Positions 8,324-18,482 of a DNA stretch of 64,000 bases are shown in pieces; positions within the stretch are counted from its first letter, which is position 1; every line of letters starts with the position of its first letter. A model generated the notes under the pieces. It searched no databases. It saw only the letters and a list, made by a program, of their open reading frames with translations, and was not told the origin of the DNA. Location of the stretch: contig NZ_BDEL01000001.1 in assembly GCF_001685485.1 (NCBI RefSeq), positions 2,229,501-2,293,500 of the forward strand, in the 5' to 3' direction. Source of the DNA: Formosa haliotis (GTDB lineage: Bacteria; Bacteroidota; Bacteroidia; Flavobacteriales; Flavobacteriaceae). Position numbers and translations under genes: made by a program.

Positions 8324-9940
8324 TTAAAATGCATATCGTTGCGGACCGCCTCGTCGAATTTCTTCGTTAGCATAGCCCTCAAACTGCTTAAAGTTTTCTC
8401 TAAACGCATTCGATAATTTAAATGCAGTTTTATAATAAGCGTCGTCATTATTCCAAGTTGCTCTCGGACTTAAAACATCTGTAGGTACACCCGGACATTT
8501 TCTTGGCTGCGCTACTCCAAACACAGAGTGAATATGATAATCGTCGTAATTATACAACCCTAATTTACCATCTAATACAGCGTTAATCATGGCGCGCGTA
8601 TATTTCAATTTCATACGCGTTCCGATACCATACGGACCGCCAGTCCATCCTGTATTTACAAGCCAAACATTTACACCAGATTCTTTCATTTTCTTGCTCA
8701 ACATTTCTGCATATTTAGCAGGATGTAAAGGCATAAATGGTGCTCCAAAACAAGCAGAGAAAGAAGGCACTGGTTCTTTAACCCCCGCTTCTGTTCCGGC
8801 CACTTTAGCGGTATAACCAGACATAAAATGATAAGCTGCCTGCGAAGGGGTTAGCTTAGAAATTGGAGGTAGTACTCCAAAAGCATCTGCAGTTAAGAAA
8901 AATATATTTTTAGGATTATGTCCTATTGATGGTACCGCAATATTATTTATATGATCTATCGGATAACTTACACGTGTATTTTGAGTAATCGAAGTATCTG
9001 CAAAATTAACATGACCATTTTTATCTAAAATCACATTCTCTAAAATTGCACCACGCTTAATAGCATTAAATATGTCTGGCTCGTTTTCTTCGCATAAATT
9101 GATCACTTTTGCATAACATCCACCTTCAAAATTAAACACCGTATTTTCACTTGTCCAACCATGCTCATCATCGCCAATTAAACGGCGGTTAGGATCTGCA
9201 GATAATGTAGTTTTTCCCGTACCTGAAAGTCCGAAGAAAATTGCAGTATCTTCCTTTTCACCCACATTGGCACTACAATGCATTGGCAAAGTATTTCTAA
9301 ACACAGGAAGAATAAAATTTAATGCAGAGAATATCCCTTTTTTAATTTCTCCGGTATATCCTGTTCCTCCAATTAGGGCAATTTTTCTAGTAAAATCTAA
9401 AATCGCAAAATTATGCTGGCGTGTGCCATCCATAATCGGATCAGCAATAAAGCCTGGTGCATTTACAACAGTCCATTCTGGTGTAAATTCTGCTAATTCT
9501 GCTTCTGTAGGCCTTAAAAACATATTATACGCAAACATATTGCTCCAAGGATATTCGTTTATTACACGAATATTTAACTTGTAATTTTCATCGGCACAAG
9601 CAAAACAATCTCTAACAAAAACTTCCTTGTTAGATAAGTAATTTACCACCTTATCGTATAAGGCATTAAACTTACTTGATTCGAACGGAATGTTTACATT
9701 ACTCCACCACACTCGATTTCGAGTTACGTCGTCTTTTACAATAAAACGGTCCATAGGAGAACGTCCAGTGAACTCCCCCGTATTTACTGCCAAGGCACCA
9801 GAAGAAGCTTCCACACCTTGTCCTTTTTCAATTGTTAAATCATGTAATTCATCAGAGCTTAATTGATATTGAACGGTTGCATTTTTAATTCCGTATTCCT
9901 CCAACGAAATCGATTTCGTAATTTGCGAATAATCTACCAT
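8324..9940 (-). CDS. pckA: Phosphoenolpyruvate carboxykinase (ATP)
   Basis: Converts oxaloacetate and ATP to phosphoenolpyruvate, CO2 and ADP, the entry step of gluconeogenesis. The 538 residues match the ATP-dependent family. Visible motifs are TGRSP (58-62), the kinase-1a P-loop GLSGTGKTTLS (237-247), the metal-binding kinase-2 segment LIGDDEHGW and the C-terminal NTGWTGGPYG (about 420-430). It is a single-gene transcript with no signal peptide. The upstream gap to DUF423 is about 105 bases. Confidence 0.97.
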   Translation of the reverse strand: MVDYSQITKSISLEEYGIKNATVQYQLSSDELHDLTIEKGQGVEASSGALAVNTGEFTGRSPMDRFIVKDDVTRNRVWWSNVNIPFESSKFNALYDKVVNYLSNKEVFVRDCFACADENYKLNIRVINEYPWSNMFAYNMFLRPTEAELAEFTPEWTVVNAPGFIADPIMDGTRQHNFAILDFTRKIALIGGTGYTGEIKKGIFSALNFILPVFRNTLPMHCSANVGEKEDTAIFFGLSGTGKTTLSADPNRRLIGDDEHGWTSENTVFNFEGGCYAKVINLCEENEPDIFNAIKRGAILENVILDKNGHVNFADTSITQNTRVSYPIDHINNIAVPSIGHNPKNIFFLTADAFGVLPPISKLTPSQAAYHFMSGYTAKVAGTEAGVKEPVPSFSACFGAPFMPLHPAKYAEMLSKKMKESGVNVWLVNTGWTGGPYGIGTRMKLKYTRAMINAVLDGKLGLYNYDDYHIHSVFGVAQPRKCPGVPTDVLSPRATWNNDDAYYKTAFKLSNAFRENFKQFEGYANEEIRRGGPQRYAF

Positions 9941-10045
9941 AACCTACGTATTTAATTATACCACAAAAATAAAACATTAATTAAAAACAGAACAGTAAAA
10001 TTCAATATTTCTCAATTAAAATCAACTAAAATATCAATTCGATAT

Positions 10046-10438
10046 TTATGACGGATTTTTTGTTTTTAAAAATGATAAAATCGCAAATAGCCATCCTAAA
10101 ATTAAGAGTAGTCCTCCAACCGGAGTTATCAGCGCAATGGTTTTAAAATCGAAACCTGAAAGTGTATTTGTAGCCAATCCATAAATAGACCCTGAAAACA
10201 ACAATACACCAACTAAAACTAGGTAAAAAATGATGGCCTTAGATTTCTGTGAAACAAAAGATGTCCCTCCTACAAATAACAAAAATAAGGCATGATACAT
10301 TTGGTAACACACACCCGTTTCGAAGGTTTGCAGAGCATCTACCGAAATTAAGGGCTTTAAACCATGCGCTGCAAAAGCACCAATTATTACACTTAGTAAA
10401 CCTAAAATTCCGCCTGTAAGCAATATCTTTTTATTCAT
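10046..10438 (-). CDS. DUF423 family membrane protein
   Basis: A 130-residue integral membrane protein with four hydrophobic helices. The first segment includes GAFAAHGLK (about 21-29) and a later one GVCYQMYHALFLL, both hallmarks of the DUF423/YgdD family. The function is unknown. It is divergent from the saccharopine dehydrogenase gene, with about 100 bases between the two starts. Confidence 0.88.
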   Translation of the reverse strand: MNKKILLTGGILGLLSVIIGAFAAHGLKPLISVDALQTFETGVCYQMYHALFLLFVGGTSFVSQKSKAIIFYLVLVGVLLFSGSIYGLATNTLSGFDFKTIALITPVGGLLLILGWLFAILSFLKTKNPS

Positions 10439-10539
10439 ATAAATTTAATTTTAGAAGATTTCAATCTGCTATTTAGTACTTTTATAAAGACTTAACCCCT
10501 TTTTAAGCCTCATTACAAAATTAGTTAACTCAGTTCACT

Positions 10540-11904
10540 ATGCGAAACATTTTAATTATAGGTTCAGGAAAATCGACATCTTATTTAATTTCCTATTTAT
10601 TAGATAAATCGGATACAGAACATTTGCGCTTAACCATAGCCGATATTGAGTTAACTCACGCCAAAAACTTAATTAAAAATCACCCAAATGCCGACACCTT
10701 AAAACTAGATATTTTTGATGAATCAGCACGAAGTCTCGCAATTAAAAAAGCAGATATTGTAATCTCTATGCTTCCTGCTCGATTTCATATAGAAGTTGCA
10801 AAAGATTGCTTAAAATACGAAAAACACTTAGTAACCGCCTCTTATATAAGTGAGGAATTACAAGCCTTAAACCCAGAAGTTACCAATAAAGGCTTAGTTT
10901 TTATGAATGAAATTGGTGTAGATCCCGGAATAGACCACATGAGTGCTATGCAGGTTATAGATCGTATTCGAGAAAAAGGTGGTAAAATGTTACTTTTTGA
11001 ATCGTTCACCGGCGGATTAGTAGCTCCGGAGAATGACACCAATTTATGGAATTACAAATTTACCTGGAATCCCAGAAATGTTGTGGTTGCGGGGCAAGGA
11101 GGTGTCGCAAAATTTATTCAAGAAGGTTCTTATAAATACATCCCCTATCACCGTTTATTTAGACGCACAGAATTTTTAGAAGTTGATGGTTATGGGCAAT
11201 TTGAAGTGTACGCTAATCGCGATTCGTTAAAGTACCAAAGTGTTTACGGTTTAGATCACGTAAAAACGCTTTACCGAGGCACGATGAGACGCGTTGGATT
11301 TAGCAGAGCTTGGAATATGTTTGTACAATTAGGCATGACCGACGACAGTTACGTTATGGAACATAGCGAGCACTTAAGTTACCGAGATTTTATAAATGCA
11401 TTTTTACCTTATAGCCCATCAGATTCTGTGGAGTTAAAACTCAGATATCAGTTAAAAATAGATCAAGATGATGTGATTTGGGATAAGCTTTTAGAATTAG
11501 ATATTTTTAATCCGAATAAAAAAATAAAACTTAAAAATGCCACCCCAGCACAAATTTTACAACATATTTTAATGGATAAATGGACATTAAATCCGTTAGA
11601 TAAAGATATGATTGTCATGTACCATAAATTTGGCTATGAATTAGATGGCAAAAACCATCAAATAGATGCGACTATGGTAACCCTAGGCAAAGACCAAACC
11701 TATACCGCTATGGCTAAAACCGTAGGCCTACCCGTTGCTATTGCAACCCTAGCTATTTTAAATAAAAACATCACAACACCTGGCGTACAACTTCCAATTT
11801 CTAAAGAAGTGTATACCCCTATTTTAAAAGAATTAGAAAATTTAGACATTACTTTTAAAGAAAAAGAAGTTCCTTACTTGGGTTACAATCCGTTAAACAT
11901 ATAA
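10540..11904 (+). CDS. Saccharopine dehydrogenase family protein (lysine catabolism)
   Basis: A 454-residue NAD(P)-binding oxidoreductase. The N-terminal Rossmann motif GSGKSTSYL (about 8-16) and the segments ISMLPARFH and EIGVDPGIDHMSAM are typical of saccharopine dehydrogenase / lysine-ketoglutarate reductase C-terminal domains. The expected role is handling saccharopine in lysine degradation. An Lrp/AsnC-type regulator gene follows 64 bases downstream on the same strand, which suggests amino-acid-responsive control. Confidence 0.87.
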   Translation: MRNILIIGSGKSTSYLISYLLDKSDTEHLRLTIADIELTHAKNLIKNHPNADTLKLDIFDESARSLAIKKADIVISMLPARFHIEVAKDCLKYEKHLVTASYISEELQALNPEVTNKGLVFMNEIGVDPGIDHMSAMQVIDRIREKGGKMLLFESFTGGLVAPENDTNLWNYKFTWNPRNVVVAGQGGVAKFIQEGSYKYIPYHRLFRRTEFLEVDGYGQFEVYANRDSLKYQSVYGLDHVKTLYRGTMRRVGFSRAWNMFVQLGMTDDSYVMEHSEHLSYRDFINAFLPYSPSDSVELKLRYQLKIDQDDVIWDKLLELDIFNPNKKIKLKNATPAQILQHILMDKWTLNPLDKDMIVMYHKFGYELDGKNHQIDATMVTLGKDQTYTAMAKTVGLPVAIATLAILNKNITTPGVQLPISKEVYTPILKELENLDITFKEKEVPYLGYNPLNI

Positions 11905-11968
11905 AACAATTACTTTCAATCTAAAACAGTTTTATTACTTTTATATTCTATTTTACAATAATAATTTT

Positions 11969-12439
11969 ATGAAAGTTACAAATCAAAATATAGAAATTGA
12001 TGGTATTGATAAAGAAATCCTTCGTGCCCTTATGCACGATGCTAGAACTCCCATTTTAGAAATAGCGCGACATGTTGGTATTTCGGGAGCAGCAATTCAT
12101 CAGCGGTTACGGAAATTAGAAAAATCAGGATTAATTTCGGGTTCTAAATTCACGATAAATCCTAAAATTTTAGGGTATACCACCATGGCATTCATTGGTA
12201 TTTATCTAGACAAAGCCATGAGCAATCCTGAGGCTGTAAAGCAATTACGCAAAATACCTGAAGTTATAGAGTGTCATTACACCACGGGGAATTGGAGTAT
12301 TTTTATAAAGATTTTATGTCGTGATAACGAACATTTAATGCAACTTTTAAATAAGGACATTCAATCTATTGAAGGCGTTTCAAGAACCGAAACATTTATC
12401 TCGCTGCAACAACAAATCGATCGCCAAATTCCAATTTAA
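11969..12439 (+). CDS. Lrp/AsnC family transcriptional regulator
   Basis: A 156-residue DNA-binding protein. The N-terminal winged HTH (about 10-60) contains DKEILRALMHDARTPILEIA and a recognition helix in SGAAIHQRLRKLE. The C-terminal RAM ligand-binding/oligomerisation domain covers about 70-150. Lrp-family proteins sense amino acids. Its position after the saccharopine dehydrogenase-family gene suggests lysine or a related amino acid as effector, but that is inference. Confidence 0.92.
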   Translation: MKVTNQNIEIDGIDKEILRALMHDARTPILEIARHVGISGAAIHQRLRKLEKSGLISGSKFTINPKILGYTTMAFIGIYLDKAMSNPEAVKQLRKIPEVIECHYTTGNWSIFIKILCRDNEHLMQLLNKDIQSIEGVSRTETFISLQQQIDRQIPI

Positions 12440-12539
12440 GTCCTAACAGCTTTTTTTTGAGTTAATATTGATTGTATTTCCATTAATTTTCATGGTATTA
12501 TTTTTATAATTTCACTGTAATTAATTAAAAATCAATATT

Positions 12540-13156
12540 ATGACAGTTCAAAAAATAATCTTCATGGTTGTTTGCCTTATTGGTATAACAGCCTGTGAAA
12601 ATAAAAAAAGAGCACCGACCCCATGTCTCACCCAACGCACACACCCAATATAGAAAGTGTTATTGAAAATGCTGAAAGTGCCAAGGAAGATAATATGGAG
12701 AAGACAGATCAAATTAAAGTTATATTAGAAGCCAAAAGTGACAGTAAAGTTTCTGGTGATATCGTATTTACTCAAGTAAACGATACTGTAACTATGGTCG
12801 CCGAACTTAAAGGCCTAAATCCTGGAGTTCATGCCATTCATTTACACGAAACTGCAGATTGCTCTGCCCACGATGCTAAATCTTCTGGCGGACATTGGAA
12901 CCCTTCACAAGCTAAGCATGGAAAATGGGGAGCTACGGACGGCTATCATAGTGGTGATATTGGAAATTTTACTGCCGATGCAAACGGAAATGCCACGATA
13001 AATTTTGAAACTACCGAATGGTGTATTTCTTGTACAGACCCTAATAAAACTATTATTGGACGTGGAATTATTATTCACGAAGGTAAAGACGATTTTACCA
13101 CGCAACCTACAGGGAACGCCGGAAAACGTATAGCCTGCGGTGCTATAAAACACTAA
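12540..13156 (+). CDS. Cu/Zn superoxide dismutase lipoprotein, apparent frameshift after the signal peptide
   Basis: The enzymatic part (ORF from ATG 12623, 177 residues) is a complete Cu/Zn SOD domain: Cu ligands in HLH, the GGHWNP motif with the bridging His, Zn ligands including GDIGNF, the HEGKDDF segment, the disulfide Cys pair and the C-terminal GKRIACG. The protein detoxifies superoxide outside the cytoplasm. A separate frame from ATG 12540 encodes a lipoprotein signal peptide ending in LIGITAC and runs out of frame at 12653. One extra base, in A7 at 12603-12609 or C4 at 12619-12622, would fuse the two into one lipoprotein. This is either a consensus error or a real break that would leave the enzyme cytosolic. 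Confidence 0.85.
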
Positions 13157-13180
13157 AAGTTATACCTAAATTTTATTCAT

Positions 13181-13214
13181 AAAAAAGGTCGAATGAAACC
13201 CATTCGACCTTTTT
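13181..13214 (+). terminator. Terminator after superoxide dismutase
   Basis: A-run plus GGTCGAATG pairs with CATTCGACC plus a T-run around a 4-base loop. It is symmetrical, so it can also end the convergent zinc peptidase transcript. Confidence 0.88.
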
Positions 13215-13232
13215 CTTTATTTTAACTTCGAG

Positions 13233-13928
13233 TTAATTTCTATTTCCTAATAACTGCATTGCCCAATATAACAATGACGCTAAGGCTCCAATAGCAGCTA
13301 CTAAATAGGTTCTTGCAGCCCATTTTAACGCATCTTCTGCACCAGCATATTCTTCTGGAGCTAACATATTTTTATTCTTTAACCAAGCCAAAGCACGATT
13401 ACTAGCATCGTATTCTACCGGTAAAGTAATAAAACTAAAAAGTGTAGCCATAGCCATCATTAACAATCCAACTATAGACACCCAAAAGCCTAATCCGGCA
13501 CCTGAAGCAGCTCCTAAAACTAAACCACCAATAACTAACCATTGCGACATTTTAGAAGAAATACTTACTACAGGAACTAATTGCGAACGCAAAGTTAACC
13601 AACTATAAGCCTGAGCATGTTGAACCGCGTGACCACATTCGTGAGCCGCAACCGCCGCTGCTGCCGCGTTAGCTTGAGCATATACAGGCTCGCTTAAATT
13701 AACCGTTTTTGAACGTGGATCGTAATGATCGGATAAATGTCCTGGAGTAGACACCACCTTTACATCCCGAATTCCGTTATCGGCAAGCATTTTTTCTGCA
13801 ATTTCCTTTCCGGTCATTCCATTTCTTAAATGAACCTTAGAATAGGTTTCAAATTTCGCTTTAAGCTTATTGCTTACTAACCAACTTACTAAAGCTATAG
13901 CACCAATTAATATATAATATGTATACAT
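13233..13928 (-). CDS. Membrane zinc metallopeptidase (YugP-like)
   Basis: A 231-residue neutral zinc metallopeptidase of the YugP family. The zinc motif HECGH is at residues 96-100, preceded by an Ala-rich helix. One membrane helix lies at the N-terminus (about 2-18) and two to three follow the active site (about 125-168 and 205-222). Between the N-terminal helix and HExxH is a soluble segment with LSDHYDPRSKTVNLS, conserved in the family. The substrate is unknown. It is a single gene convergent with the superoxide dismutase. Confidence 0.88.
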   Translation of the reverse strand: MYTYYILIGAIALVSWLVSNKLKAKFETYSKVHLRNGMTGKEIAEKMLADNGIRDVKVVSTPGHLSDHYDPRSKTVNLSEPVYAQANAAAAAVAAHECGHAVQHAQAYSWLTLRSQLVPVVSISSKMSQWLVIGGLVLGAASGAGLGFWVSIVGLLMMAMATLFSFITLPVEYDASNRALAWLKNKNMLAPEEYAGAEDALKWAARTYLVAAIGALASLLYWAMQLLGNRN

Positions 13929-14009
13929 CTATCTTAATTTTAATAGGTTAAATTTACTATATATTATCAAATAATGCGCCAAATTCTAGAAATGAAATTT
14001 TGTCAGTAT

Positions 14010-15110
14010 TTATGCATACTTCACATCCCAGCCAAAAGCCTCAGCTATACCTTCGTAAACAATTTCACCAGAAACAATATTTAATCCCTTTTTAAGAGAG
14101 GCATCTTCGGCACAAGCTTTTTCCCAGCCTTTATTAGCTATTTTTAAAACATAAGGCAAGGTTACATTGGTTAAAGCCAAAGTAGAAGTATAAGGTACCG
14201 CCCCAGGCATATTTGCTACACAATAGTGCACGATATCATCTATAATAAATGTAGGATCTTCGTGAGTAGTTGCCTTTGTAGTTTCCATACAACCGCCTTG
14301 ATCTACGGCAACATCTACTAATATGGTACCTGGTCGCATTAATTTCAGCATATCTCGGCTAACTAGTTTTGGAGCTTTTCCTCCTTTAATTAATACACCC
14401 CCTACAATTAAATCGTGAGTTTGTATGTGTTTTTTAATATTATAAACACTAGAATACTCTGTAACTACATGACTTGGCATTATATCGTTTACATAGCGTA
14501 AACGTTTCATATTAACATCCATAACGGTAACATGAGCCCCTAGTCCTGCGGCCATTTTTGCAGCCTGCACGCCCACTACACCAGCACCTAGAATAAGTAC
14601 TTTTCCAGGAGACACCCCAGGAACACCACCTAATAATATACCACGCCCCTTAATTGGTTTTTCTAAATATTTAGCCCCTTGCTGAATAGCCATTCGACCT
14701 GCCACTTCAGACATTGGGGTTAACAATGGCAAGGTTCCATCACTATCTTCCACTGTTTCGTAGGCAATACAAACAGCATTACTTTTAATCATAGCCAATG
14801 TTAAAGGCTCGCATGATGCAAAGTGAAAATAAGTAAACACTATCTGATTAGGTTGAATTAAATCGTACTCCGCTTCTATTGGCTCTTTTACTTTTACAAT
14901 CATCTCGCTAGATGCATATACATCTTGTATGGTTTTTAAAATGATGGCACCAGCTTCCTGATACACTTCATCGAAAAACCCACTACCTTCACCTGCTGTA
15001 GATTGAACATAAACGGTGTGACCTAGATTAACTAATTCGTAAACACCTGCTGGCGTCATACCAACACGGCTCTCATTGTTCTTAATTTCTTTTGGAATAC
15101 CTATCTTCAT
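14010..15110 (-). CDS. ald: Alanine dehydrogenase
   Basis: NAD-dependent enzyme that interconverts alanine with pyruvate and ammonium. The 366 residues cover the family from the N-terminal GIPKEIKNNESRVGMTPAG to the C-terminus. The catalytic His lies in TYFHFAS (about 93-99), and the NAD-binding LGAGVVGVQAAKMAAGLGA is at about 174-192. The near C-terminal TSTLALTNVTLPY segment is typical. It is a single-gene transcript about 160 bases downstream of leuS. Confidence 0.93.
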   Translation of the reverse strand: MKIGIPKEIKNNESRVGMTPAGVYELVNLGHTVYVQSTAGEGSGFFDEVYQEAGAIILKTIQDVYASSEMIVKVKEPIEAEYDLIQPNQIVFTYFHFASCEPLTLAMIKSNAVCIAYETVEDSDGTLPLLTPMSEVAGRMAIQQGAKYLEKPIKGRGILLGGVPGVSPGKVLILGAGVVGVQAAKMAAGLGAHVTVMDVNMKRLRYVNDIMPSHVVTEYSSVYNIKKHIQTHDLIVGGVLIKGGKAPKLVSRDMLKLMRPGTILVDVAVDQGGCMETTKATTHEDPTFIIDDIVHYCVANMPGAVPYTSTLALTNVTLPYVLKIANKGWEKACAEDASLKKGLNIVSGEIVYEGIAEAFGWDVKYA

Positions 15111-15270
15111 AACGATAAAATTTTATGAGTCAAATTTCGTGTTTTTTATCGATACCCCATAAAAAATTAGGGGTCACGAATAAATAATTACATATTTACC
15201 ACATTGACCCCTAAAAAAATATAGGTTATAAATATTGAAGCTAAATTTTACAGCAATTTCATAATTTATT

Positions 15271-18200
15271 TTAGCCTACTATGTTTATAATTTTACCAGG
15301 AACTACAATTACTTTTTTAGGTGTACGACCTTGTAATTGTTCTTGAGTTTTCTCGTGAGCCATCACAATCTTTTCTAACTCATCTTTAGACAACTCTAAA
15401 GACAACTCTAAAGTAAATCGTGTTTTTCCGTTAAAAGAAATAGGATACACTTTACTACTTTCTACCAACTGACTCGCATCAAACTCAGGAAAGGAGCTTC
15501 AGAAATAGATTCTGAATTTCCTAACTGACTCCATAACTCTTCTGCAATATGCGGCGCATAAGGCGATAACAAAATTAAGAATGGCTCTAATACCGCTTTA
15601 CTCACACATTTTTGTGCATTAAATTCGTTTACAGCAATCATAAACGTAGACACCGATGTATTAAAGAGAAATTCTCGATATCCTCCTGCACCTTTTTAAT
15701 GGTTTTATGAAGCGTTTTAAGATTGTCTTTTGTTGGCTCTGCTTCGGTTACGTTTAAACCGTTTTCACCAACATATAATTTCCATAATTTTTTAAGGAAA
15801 CCGTGTACACCTGTAATTCCAGCCGTATTCCAAGGTTTAGCTTGCTCTAATGGCCCCAAGAACATTTCGTAAAGCCTTAAACTGTCTGCACCATATTCTG
15901 CACAAATCTGGTCTGGATTTACGACGTTGTATTTCGACTTCGACATTTTTTCGACTTCTCTAGTAACAATATAAGAACCTTCCTTTTCTGTAATAAAATT
16001 AGATGAATTAAATTGCTCTTGCCAATTTTTGAACTTCTCTTCATCTAGTTCGTTTTTTAAACTAACATATTCAACTGGAACATGAGTTTTATAAAAACAA
16101 ACTTATTAACTAGTGGAACAGATACCACATCAACCTTATCAGCTAAACCTAACTCAACTAAATCTTGAGAGATTTTTGAAAAATAAAGATTGAATACTTC
16201 ATGCTTAACATTATCACCATCAATGGAGTCTTTTTTTAATTTATTTATCAATTCTTCCGAGAAAAAATCATCCTTTATAAAAAAGTATTTTTCTTTTAAT
16301 TGACTAAGCGATAACTTTTCCTCTTCGGATAAATTATCCATAGCTCCAAATCCACGTCTTGTTTTAATCTTCCCAAACATACCATCTCCTTCGAAAGTAA
16401 AGTTAATTCCGATTCTATTTACAAAAGCACTCTCTCCCAAAATCATTCCTTGGTTAATCAGCTTTTTAAAAGGTTCTTCAATACTTACAAATCCGCGGTC
16501 TTTTAAGAATTTTACCCAGAAACGCGAGTATAATAAATGCCCCGTAGCGTGCTCGCTACCACCAATATATAAATCGACACTTTCCCAATACTTAAGTGCT
16601 TCTTCGCTTGCAAAAGCCTCTCCGCGATTCGCAGCTTCTTCCATATAACGGAAGAAATACCAAGAGCTTCCTGCCCAACCTGGCATGGTGTTCAACTCTA
16701 ACGGAAAAACAGTGGTGTTATTTATGTTGTCGTTACTAACAACGGTATTTGATTCTGTACACCAAGCCCAAACATCGGCACGACCTAAAGGCGGCTCTCC
16801 GGTTTCGGTTGGTAAATATTTTTCTACTTCTGGTAGGCGGATTGGTAAATGTTCGGTACCAATCATTTGCGGTTTGCCATTCACATAATACACAGGAAAT
16901 GGCTCTCCCCAATACCGCTGACGACTAAATACAGCATCGCGTAAACGGTAGTTCGTTTTTCCTTCGCCTTGTCCGAGTGCTTCTAATTCTGCAATTACCT
17001 TTTTAGTAGCCTCTTTATAAGACAAGCCATTTAAGAAATCGCTGTTTGCAATAACCACATTATCTTTAGAGGCAAACGCTTCTTCAGAAATATCTATACC
17101 TTCAAAAATATTCGGGATGTCTATATTAAAATGCTTCGCAAAATCGTAATCACGTTGGTCTCCACAAGGCACCGCCATTACAGCACCTGTTCCGTAACCC
17201 GCTAACACATAATCTCCAATCCAAATTGGAATTGGCTCTTTAGTAAACGGATGTTCCGCATAAGCTCCTGTAAACACACCCGAAATGGTTTTTACATCGG
17301 CCATACGTTCGCGCTCGCTACGTTTTGCCGTTTTCTCTATATACGCTTCAACTTCTGCTTTTTGAGCATCAGTAGTAATTTTAGCTACTAATTCGTGTTC
17401 CGGAGCTAAAGTCATGAAACTCACTCCAAAAATGGTGTCAGGACGTGTTGTAAATACATCTATTTTGTCGTCGTGACCTTTTACATGGAAAATTACCGAA
17501 GCACCCACAGATTTCCCAATCCAGTTACGCTGACTTTCTTTCAGCGAATCCGTCCAATCAATATCGTTTAAACCTTGAAGCAAGCGTTCGGCATAGGCAG
17601 AAATACGCATACTCCATTGGGTCATTTTTTTTCTAATTACAGGATAACCTCCGCGTTCAGACACACCGTTTACAATCTCGTCGTTTGCTAAAACAGTTCC
17701 TAATTCTGGGCACCAGTTTACTTCAGTTTCTGCCAGATAGGTTAAACGGTATTGTAATAAAATGGCTTGTTTTTTTTCTGAAGAAAATCCATTCCAATCT
17801 TCGGCTGTAAACGGCTCTATATTATCATCGCATACCGCATTAACAGCTGTATTTCCTTTCGAAGAAAAAATAGCTTCTAAAGTTGAAATATCTTCTGCTT
17901 TTGAAGTATCGTTGTTAAACCAAGAATTGAACAACTGAATAAAAATCCACTGGGTCCATTTATAATATTCTGGGTTAGATGTACGCACTTCGCGAGACCA
18001 ATCGAAAGAAAACCCGATTTGGTCTAATTGACGACGATAAGTTGCAATATTAGTTTCGGTAGTAATAGCAGGATGTTGACCTGTTTGAATGGCATACTGC
18101 TCTGCCGGTAAACCAAAACTATCGTAACCTTGTGGGTGCAATACATTAAATCCCTTATGACGTTTGTAACGCGCATAAATATCTGAAGCAATATACCCTA

Positions 18201-18357
18201 ACGGATGCCCCACGTGTAAACCTGCTCCAGACGGATAAGGAAACATATCGAGTACGTAATATTTAGGTTTTTCAGATTGATTTTTAGCTTCAAACGTTTT
18301 GTTCTCTGCCCAGTATTTTTGCCATTTGGCCTCTATGTCGTTAAAATGATATTGCAT
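15271..18357 (-). CDS. leuS: Leucine--tRNA ligase, broken by three apparent frameshifts
   Basis: Class I synthetase for leucine. The intact frame from ATG 18357 holds the HVGH motif (HIGH type) near residue 49, the editing domain and a divergent leucyl-specific region; the KMSKS motif is in a second frame near 15950. The reading frame changes at 16087-16090 (T4), 15663-15665 (A3) and 15488-15489 (G2). In each case one extra base restores a continuous, LeuRS-like protein of about 1029 residues. Frame 2 covers about 16087-15665, frame 3 about 15663-15490, and the last frame ends at 15271. No second leuS is visible here. Because the gene is essential, consensus error is the likeliest cause. The region around 16100-16450 encodes an unusual insertion of about 80 residues. 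Confidence 0.9.
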
Positions 18358-18482
18358 ATTGTCTTTTCCGCTTAATAAAGGCGCAAATTTAAGGTTATTA
18401 TAACAATGTTGAAAGTTTAAACGTTGTTATCCGTAAGGAAATAGATTTCTTTTATATTTTTACAGTCAAATTCAACCCTACT

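Noticed and set aside
16057..16450. Insertion of a mobile element in leuS
   Set aside because: No inverted ends, no transposase, and the frame runs through the segment into LeuRS sequence; a lineage-specific insertion is more likely.
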